Positions 56,886 through 64,000 of a stretch of 64,000 bases of DNA are shown here, piece by piece. A program made the translations under genes and the position numbers. Below the pieces are notes generated by a model, which was given only the letters and a program-made list of their open reading frames with translations, made no database searches and was not told where the DNA came from. Each line of letters opens with the position of its first letter. Positions within the stretch are counted from its first letter, which is position 1. Origin of the DNA: Perca fluviatilis (taxonomy: Eukaryota > Chordata > Actinopteri > Perciformes > Percidae); contig NC_053132.1 of NCBI RefSeq assembly GCF_010015445.1, positions 32,419,001-32,483,000 of the forward strand, read 5' to 3'.

Positions 56886-57916
56886 TCATTTGACCTGTTT
56901 TGAAATTTTTTGCTGTTGTCTCTCTATAATGCAGTTATTTATGTTCATAGGTAATTTAATGTTCAAAGTGGCAGATTTACCATTATAAAGTCAGCTTTAG
57001 TATAAGATCAAATGGGATCAGTCCCTGATTTTATGGGCTCCTCATTGTGAAAAATGGTATATGTATATAGAGACATACTGTTAGCTGTCTACAGGGCACA
57101 TGTAACCTTTTTTTTTAACACATGCCGAGGTACAATAGTGCATAATTGTAATTGCATTGTTGTGCAACTGCGCCCCTAACACCCACTTACACTTGGCCAG
57201 TGAACGTAAACATTTATAACAAGTATGTTTTCCAGGATTTCAGTTGAGTGCAGAGCATCACCTCTCTGGACATGGAGGTCTGCCCTCCTGTGGCCGCAGA
57301 CGCATGAGGGCTGGCAGCTTTTTTTCTACATTAGCTGCTGGTTTGACATCTTTCGTTTGTTCCATTTTCACACGTTTAGCACGTCTACATTGTTTTGCTG
57401 CTATGCTAACGAGGCTCATAATAACTCCATAATTTCTAGCAAGTCCATAACCTAGTGCTTCTCCTTACATGTTGCAATAGACATGAAAGATTCTGAACAT
57501 CCAGCAAGTGCAGTACTGTCAATCTGGGGCGGCCAGCCTGCTCTTTGATGTAGATGTTTAGTTGAAAAGGTGTATACAGGCCGATAGTGGTGGTGTGTCA
57601 GAAGACCGCTTTCTCAGATTTTAGTCTTCCAAAATGTCTGGCGTGTTCCTTGTGACGTGCCCGTTCCAGCTCAAGGCCCCTGCCCCCATAGTCTGTTTTC
57701 AGTGCTGACCCTGCTTCCTACTGCCTGCTTAAACCATGCCTACATCTAAAAAGACATTTATAAAAATAAACAATAGTTAGATCATAATATAAAATAGATT
57801 TGGCATTTAAAATGTAATTAAACTGCTTCATTTTAGGGGTTTAGTCGAAGGCAGATCATCAAGGGGAGTATACAGAATGTTAAGACTACAAATAGTTAAA
57901 TAGTGTCTTTTATGTA
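56886..57916. other. No gene recognised
   Basis: Mixed composition. A GC-richer part lies near 57220-57320. Short plus-strand frames at 57225-57455 lack any family motif. Probably an unassigned repeat. Confidence 0.4.
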
Positions 57917-58755
57917 TTAGTTTTTCACGATCGCTGTGACACTTTTTTCAATACTTTTAACAACTTTCCTAAACTCTTAACACAGTTAGCACAACATCAG
58001 TCTGTGTAGGCTATACAATTAACACATTTCTTGTTGTTTTGACACAAAATGCATACAGTTAACACACATTTAAAATGCTTGAACTTCTTTTACATACAAG
58101 CTCCACCAAGACCAAAACGATGGATTTTGACTGCCAAATTTACAAATGCTTTCACACTGTATGTCAGAACAGATAACATGTTCTAAACCTAACTTATAGG
58201 CTAAAGTCAAAGTGAACAGCTGTTCAAATTGTAAATTGAACACAAATATATCTCCTGCATTTTATACATGCATTTACTGAGAAACAGCTGATTGAAGTTA
58301 TGCAAATACGTAGATCAATCCTAGCTGATTCCCTTCTAGGAAACACACTCAGGTGTTGAGGTTCTTCCAATCGCATGATCCTATGGTAGTACAGTAAAGG
58401 AGGACCTATTTGAACAATATACTGTAGATGAACACAGAAAATACAATTTTTCTTGATTGCTTTGACCTGCGTAAAGAATTTGGGATCCACTCGGTTTTCA
58501 TTATCACTGTCTCAGCAGAGCAGAAGACACCTCTTGCAAATGTGTTAACCCTTTCTCATTGGATTGACACATTTTCCCCACCCTTTTGCAGAACAGTTAA
58601 CACGGATGTCATTCAAGCAGTCCAAACTCCATTGTTTTAGCTATGGTAACCAAACAGAAACCATCTGTTCCTAACTATTAGAAACTACCTACATCAGTAT
58701 GAAATCACTGAAGCACCTGTTTGACACTCCTTCACACAAATCTTCAATTAGCAAT

Positions 58756-58996
58756 CAGTCTGCAGGGTTAGGCCATGTGGCCCCATAGATCAGTCTGCAG
58801 GGTTAGACCATGTGGCCCCATAGATCAGTCTGCAGGGTTAGGCCATGTGGCCCCATAGATCAGTCTGCAGGGTTAGGCCATGTGGCCCCATAGATCAGTC
58901 TGCAGGGTTAGGCCATGTGGCCCCATAGATCAGTCTGTAGGGTTGGGCCATGTGGCCCCATAGATCAGTCTGCAGGGTTAGACTATGTGGCCCCAT
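58756..58996. repeat. 35-bp minisatellite, 7 copies
   Basis: The unit CAGTCTGCAGGGTTAGGCCA followed by TGTGGCCCCATAGAT is repeated head to tail. Copies 2, 6 and 7 carry one to a few substitutions each. Confidence 0.97.
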
Positions 58997-59671
58997 CGCC
59001 AAGACACAAGAGACAGAGTATCAATAGTGGCTATTTCTTATACTCTACAGTAATAGATGTTTATACTTTACTGTAATAGATTTTATTTTTATTTTCTTAA
59101 TTTCTTATACTCATTTACATGTATTATGTGTAATATTTACAGTATTTCAGTTTTCAGCCACAGTTTGAAAATAAGAATCAAAACAAAAAATGGCACTGGC
59201 ATGAAAGCTACTTAAAGTAATAAGCTAAAATGGCAAGCAATGGTGCACTGATTTGCACTGAGTGCTGTATTTTGTGTTTTGTTGTCCATTGTGTAATGGT
59301 TGGTTGGAAGAGCTCATACACTTGTTTGCAAGTTGTGTTCTTTGAAGGCAAAATTACATTTTGTTGCATATTTTAAATGTTTTGGCACGGTTAGAGCCTT
59401 TTGCAAACAAAATGTGTCATTTAGACCATGAGTGCCACTGTTTCGGCCTGTGTGTTAACTGTTTTGAAAATGTGGAGTTTGAGTTGACTGCTGCATCAAA
59501 GCAATCAAGAAAAACTGTAAGAAAAATACCTTCACGAGGGAGAGGAAGAGGAGTACCAGGACAATTCTGTCTCTGTCTCCTCTTTTTCATAAACCGTACA
59601 TTCTATAAAGCTACTCTGAGATGGGTCAATCATTTTTTGTATTGAATCTCTGCAGCAAAAGAAACAAATTG

Positions 59672-59850
59672 GTGAGCGGGTAGAGCAGGCGCACATATAC
59701 TTGGAGGTTTGTACCTCGACGCGGAGGTCCAGAGTTCAAATCCGACTTGTGATGATTTCCTGCATGTCTTCCCCCTCTCGCTCCCCTTTCTCAACTAGCT
59801 GTCCTGTCAAATAAAGGTGGAAAAGCCCAAAAAATAATCTTAAAAACATT
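59672..59850 (+). mobile_element. tRNA-derived SINE
   Basis: GGTGAGCGGGTAGAGCAGG (box A region), GAGTTCAAATCC (box B), then a body with TGTCTTCCCCCTCTC and CTGTCAAATAAAGG, and an A-rich end AAAAAATAATCTTAAAA. It lies inside the larger TIR element. It is not a functional tRNA gene: there is no CCA-side stem pairing to GGTGAGC. Confidence 0.75.
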
Positions 59851-60003
59851 TTTACTAAACCCAACAAAACAAAAATGTAGAGAGACTTCAAGAGAAACTG
59901 CAGTCCAAAACACACTCTATGATCAATAGAGTATACTATTGTCTGTTGTATAAGGGCAGACCTGACACATTTAAAATAATGCAGTTTCTGTAATTCCATC
60001 TGA

Positions 60004-60140
60004 TGTTAGTGTTTTTTATGTCATTGTGCTATGATTGACTAAATGTTCCTGTTGGGAGAGAACATGTGTTAGTGTTTTGTATGACATTGGGCTATGATTG
60101 ACTAAATGTTCCTGTTGGGAGAGAACATGTGTTAGTGTTT
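60004..60140. repeat. 63-bp tandem repeat, about 2.2 copies
   Basis: TGTTAGTGTTTTNTATGNCA at 60004 and at 60067, with the same 63-bp spacing to a third start at 60130. The body GCTATGATTGACTAAATG is identical in both copies. Confidence 0.95.
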
Positions 60141-60376
60141 TGGAAGAATTATTTGATTTTGAGACATGATTGCATTGTTTTGGTAAACATAGTGTATTGT
60201 GTTAGTGAATTATTGTATTTTGAAAATCAGTGTTGGAGTTTAGTTTACAATGTGTGATTTTGAGCATGAAATTAACTGTTTTGTCAATTGTGTGTTGTAG
60301 GTGTGATGGTGCGTTAAGAGTTTAGGAAAGTTGTTAAAAGTATTGAAAAAAGTGTCATAGCGATCGTGAAAAACTG

Positions 60377-60823
60377 TAAGATCATGAAGCCCTTTGAAAA
60401 CAAATGTTTTATAAATAAAAAAATACAGCATAATTTGCATTACAATGTTGCATGAGTCCATTACACATAATGTGAAATAATCCTGTTCAAAGTCACCAAT
60501 GCGTCACAAATCCTTACACAAAGTAAGTTTCTCTTGTTGATCCCTGTTCCACACATTGAGCGTGTGTGTTAGTACATTAAGCTGGCTGTATTCTGTCATT
60601 AAGCTTAGCATGGTATGGAATGGAACAGCTTTAGGACTGTAAGCCTTCTTCAGCCATAGTCAAAGAGCTAAAATCCGTCTGTGCGATTCTTTTTTTTTCT
60701 CTTTGGCCACCATGCCTCCACCATCCATGGTGTATGAGCAGCCAGGCACGAAGAAGAAATAATTGCATGAACATTATCATACACAAGCAGCCCGGGCTTC
60801 CTGCACTGTCACCAGGGAAACAG

Positions 60824-60826
<3 letters not shown>
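60377..60826. other. No gene recognised
   Basis: No terminal repeats or coding motif seen. Confidence 0.45.

Positions 60827-60900
<74 letters not shown>
60827..60900. repeat. (TG)n microsatellite
   Basis: Uninterrupted TG for about 74 bp. Confidence 0.98.
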
Positions 60901-60901
<1 letters not shown>

Positions 60902-61075
60902 AGGGAAGCTGTACAGAACTAATCTACCCAACCAAGCCTCCCTTATGCCAGTTACACAGACACACAAACAGGCAGCCCAAACCACCCTAAATACCTCCAC
61001 CTTTTACACCCAGTTAGAGCTCCCAGATGTTGTGTTGTTACTGTGTTTTTGAGTGAACATGTGCATGTATCTATG

Positions 61076-61078
<3 letters not shown>

Positions 61079-61138
<60 letters not shown>
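61079..61138. repeat. (GT)n microsatellite
   Basis: Uninterrupted GT for about 60 bp. Confidence 0.98.
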
Positions 61139-61139
<1 letters not shown>

Positions 61140-61415
61140 ACTTGCTGAGCCCAGCATTTCCCCTTCCCGAACAGGTAGATTACACACAATTAGACTGCTA
61201 CTGTCACATTTCAAAGACAAAGGAACCCAGGAGCTCAAATCACGAGTCAAAAGTAGAAGCAAATAGTCTTTCCCTGGTAAAGATGCAAAAATCCCGGCAT
61301 TCAACAGGACAAAGGGCTCAAGCTGAGGTGAAATCAGAAAATCCCAAACTAGGTCAGGATCAAAAAGAGTAGAAACAAGAAAAATAACTAAGGCACAAAG
61401 CACAAAGAGAATCTG

Positions 61416-61494
61416 GTCAGGACAGGGCCGATGGAATGTGAGCGGGGACCCACTCCTCAAAATCGTAGCCCTCCCAGTACACCAGGTACTGGAG
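61416..61494 (-). pseudogene. Chromodomain vestige of a second gypsy chromovirus
   Basis: On the minus strand: LQYLVYWEGYDFEEWVPAHI, then PSALS and a stop. [17 protein letters not shown] is the usual motif after gypsy integrase in fish chromoviruses. Here it is shortened and isolated, with no integrase next to it. Confidence 0.55.
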
Positions 61495-61500
61495 CCCCCT

Positions 61501-62560
61501 CCCTAATTTAAGTTTAACAAATCATATTTTACAATATGATATATTTAACAAGCCCATCACGTTTTACGTGTAAAACTTGCAACTATTATCTACAGCACAC
61601 ATAAAATATTAATTCAGCAGAGTACAAAGTGAAATTTCTCTTGGAAATGTAAAAAATAAAAAGTATATTGTTGAAAAAAAAAAAACTAAACAATTAAACA
61701 AGTAGCCAACTACAGTACAATATTTGAGTAGTTCCCACCTCTAAAGAAAACTACAACTAAAATAACTGACAATTTAAAGAATTTCAGGTCATATTCTTTC
61801 CATAGGAAGTCACAGGCAACGTCGATAAGAAAATATTAGTTTTTAAGTAAAAAATAAAAAACAACACAGTGTCAACCTGATATATTGGTCTGACAAACAT
61901 TTTTTTATTAATTTTTTTTACAGTAAATTAGTACAGTGTCTTTTAGGCCACAGTGAACATGTGTATGGTGTCTTTTTTCCCTTTATCCTGCAGTAACTAT
62001 GTATCTTGACAGTAACAGTTACAGCCTATGACAAGCTCTCCACAGTGACTGTAAAACAGTCCCAGTAATGCTGACTGTACCGTGTCTTCTCCTCTCACTG
62101 GACTTACCCACTCTGCCATTACTGTCTATACACTCCCATATTTTCCCAGCATGCTCCATTCTTATTGGCCCTGACAGCTGTAAGGATCCTCCACTAGCAG
62201 ACTAAGTGGTAGTGCAGTTACCTATGGTGTGGACATCCTTAGTATTGCCTGGGTGTACTGTTTGTGTTTGCAGTTCTGTGTTGAAATGTAGCAAAACATT
62301 TCACTAAATTGTCAGTGTTATGCAGCCACCAATCTGTCCCTGCTGTGTGTGGACATGTGTGTGAATCTGTAGTTTATGCATGCATTTGCACAATAGTTTG
62401 ATCTTGAAATAAAAATAATTGAATCGTTCTCTTTTTATTCTCTATATATTTTGGATCTAATTTACTTTCTTGTTTTATGAATTTCCCAGATTTTAAAGAT
62501 TAGAAATACATTCCATTCTGTAAAAACTCTGAACAAAGTCTCTCATCTGTTTTAATTGGT
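61501..62560. other. No gene recognised
   Basis: AT-rich, with homopolymers. No element termini or coding frame that I can support. Confidence 0.5.
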
Positions 62561-62565
62561 ATCAT

Positions 62566-63472
62566 CTATCCATCCATGGTCGTCCGCTTATCCGGGGTCG
62601 GGTCGCGGAGGCAGCAGCTTCAGCAGGGGACCACAAACTTCCCTTTCCCGAGCCACATTAACCAGCTCTGACTGGAGGATCCCGAGGTGTTCCCAGGCCA
62701 CGGTGGAGATATAATCCTTCCACCTAGTCCTGGGTCTTCCCTGAGGCCTCCTCCCAGCTGGACGTGCCTGGAACACCTCCCTAGGGAGGCGCCCAGGGGG
62801 CATCCTTACCATATGCCCAAACACCTCAACTGGCTCATTTCAACGCAAAAGAGCGAGTTCCTCACAGATGACTGAGCTTCTCAGGGAGATGCCAGCCACC
62901 CTCCTGAGGAAACCCATTTTGACCGCTTATACCCAGGATCTTGTTCTTTTGGTCATGACCCAGCCTTCATGACCATAGGTGAGGGTAGGAACGGAAAGTG
63001 ACTGGTAGATAGAGATCTTTGCCTTTGGGCTCAGCTCTCTTTTCGTCACAACGGTGTGGTAAAGTGAATGTAATATTGTCCCCGCTGCACCAATTCTCCG
63101 GCCAATCTCCCGCCACATTGTCCCCTCACTCGCAAACAAGACCCCAAGGTACTTGAACTCCTTCACTTTAGGTAAGGCCTCATTCCCTACCTGGAGTAGG
63201 GACTCCATCGGTTTCCTGCTGAAAATCATAGCCTCAGATTTAGAGGTGCTGATCCTCATCTGAACCGATTCAATAAGTGCTGAAGGTCACTGACGGCTGA
63301 TGCCATCAGGACCACATCATCTGCAAAAAGCAGCGATGAGTAATACATTTCAACCCCTCCCCACCACGATTAAGCCCTTGATATCCTGTCCATGGATATC
63401 ACAAACAGGATTGGTGACAAAGCGTCGACCTGGCGGAGGCCAACCATCTCGGATGGAACGAGTCCGACTTCA
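62566..63472 (-). mobile_element. Rex3-type (RTE) LINE, minus strand, 3' half
   Basis: The tail CCATCCAT lies at 62569-62578. Minus-strand frames: MRISTSKSEAMIFSRKPMES, KVKEFKYLGVLFASEGTM, LTYGHEGWVMTKRTRSWV, then GRLPREVFQARPAGRRPQGR. Upstream it reaches the GLRQ-type block near 63440 (palm region) and stops where the L2 3' tail begins. Frameshifted, inactive. Confidence 0.92.
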
Positions 63473-64000
63473 ATTCAATTTTATTTATAGTATCAAATCA
63501 TAACTATAGTTCTCTCAAGAAACTTTCCAGATAGAGTTGGTCTAGACCACACTCTATAATTTACAAAGACCCAACAATTCCAATAATTTCCCCAAGAGCA
63601 AGCATTTAGTGCAACACTGGCGAGGAAAAACTCTGCAGCACTCTAGTGGGACAATAAGGTACTATGAGCTCTTCAAGATATGATGGTGCTTGACCATTTA
63701 GAGCTTTGTAGGTCAGGAGGAGGATTTTAAATTCAATCCTGGATTTTACAGGAAGCCAGTGCAGAGAAGCTAATACAGGAGAAATATGATCTCTTTTCTT
63801 CGTTCTTGTCAGAACACACGCTGCAGCATTCTGGATCAGCTCGAGAGTTTTAAGGGACTTATTTGAGCAACCTCACAGTAATAAATTACAATAGCCCAGC
63901 CTGGAAGTAACAAATGCATGAACCAGTTTTTCAGCATCGTTTTGAGACAGGATGTAATTTTGGCAATGTTACGAAGGTTGAAAAAAGGCTGTTCTTGAGT
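63473..64000 (-). mobile_element. L2 family A LINE, minus strand, 3' end (runs off the window)
   Basis: ATTCAATTTTATTTATAGTA mirrors the tail at 39128-39150 of the first copy. Further right, GAGGATTTTAAATTCAATCC mirrors the ORF2 C-terminus ([12 protein letters not shown]), and TTTTGAGACAGGATG mirrors the SQNDAEK region. Much of the 3' UTR is deleted near 63630. The element continues beyond 64000. Confidence 0.9.

Larger units (their letters stand above)
57917..60376. mobile_element. DNA transposon with 63-bp TIRs (Tc1/mariner-like?), 2.46 kb
   Basis: 57919-57981 is the reverse complement of 60313-60375 with a single mismatch. The terminus begins AGTTTTTCACGATCGCTGTG. TA lies just outside the right end (60377-60378) and one base off on the left. 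TTAACAC/GTGTTAG words are repeated just inside both ends. A frame at 59361-59645 with KIPSRGRGRGVPGQ is the only possible coding remnant; the AT-hook-like run resembles the N-terminus of some fish mariner transposases. Confidence 0.8.

Noticed and set aside
57225..57455. Possible small gene in a GC-richer patch
   Set aside because: Two overlapping plus-strand frames, no conserved motif and no start or splice context.
59672..59760. A functional tRNA gene
   Set aside because: Boxes A and B are present, but the acceptor stem does not close and the sequence runs into a SINE body with AATAAA and an A-rich tail.
60734..61460. Frames rich in Cys-Val or Thr-His
   Set aside because: Translations of TG/CA repeats.

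Overview
The window is vertebrate DNA, almost certainly from a ray-finned (teleost, probably percomorph) fish. It carries fish-typical repeats: Rex3- and Rex1-type LINEs, L2/Maui-type LINEs, a chromodomain-bearing Ty3/gypsy element of the Sushi type, a V-SINE, Tc1, Harbinger, hAT and TTAA-flanked DNA transposons, and long CA/TG microsatellites. There is no prokaryotic operon structure and no CRISPR array. Nearly all long open frames are relics of mobile elements.

The one convincing host coding sequence is a single internal exon on the minus strand (41780-41926, 147 nt). It encodes the start of an RBFOX RRM and is bounded by good splice signals. It sits in a roughly 1.2-kb island between two LINEs. 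Genes of this family have very long introns, so I infer that most or all of the window is intron of an rbfox1-like gene read right to left. No second exon was found by eye.

Layout. 1-8.1 kb: two Rex3 LINE copies (one with an 11-bp target duplication), a TTAA-flanked MITE and a broken Harbinger transposase. 8.1-15 kb: microsatellites, an exon-like relic, and a 3.5-kb structure with ~780-bp inverted arms. 15.2-18.2 kb: a Tc1 element interrupted by a TTAA-flanked element. 18.3-19.7 kb: stacked MITEs. 19.7-22.3 kb: mostly unique sequence. 22.3-27.65 kb: a complete but inactivated Ty3/gypsy chromovirus with two LTRs and a 5-bp target duplication. 28-29 kb: an hAT deletion derivative with an exact 8-bp target duplication. 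30.5-32.3 kb: Rex3 abutting a minus-strand Rex1-like LINE. 33.6-41.1 kb: a Rex1 LINE split by a near-full-length L2 LINE that has both ORFs. 42.2-46.2 kb: a second L2 family, with a solo LTR inserted at its tail. 47-54.3 kb: another copy of the first L2 split by a third, minus-strand L2, followed by Rex1-like and L1 fragments, the L1 split by a second solo LTR. 54.7-57 kb: a V-SINE, an ACTAGT-rich self-complementary array and a large inverted-repeat element. 57.9-60.4 kb: an element with 63-bp terminal inverted repeats that holds a 35-bp minisatellite and a tRNA-derived SINE. 60.8-64 kb: TG repeats, a gypsy chromodomain vestige, and minus-strand Rex3 and L2 3' ends.

The elements do not work together as one system. 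What the window records is a nested insertion history inside a long intron. The larger intact elements lie mainly on the plus strand, antisense to the inferred host gene.
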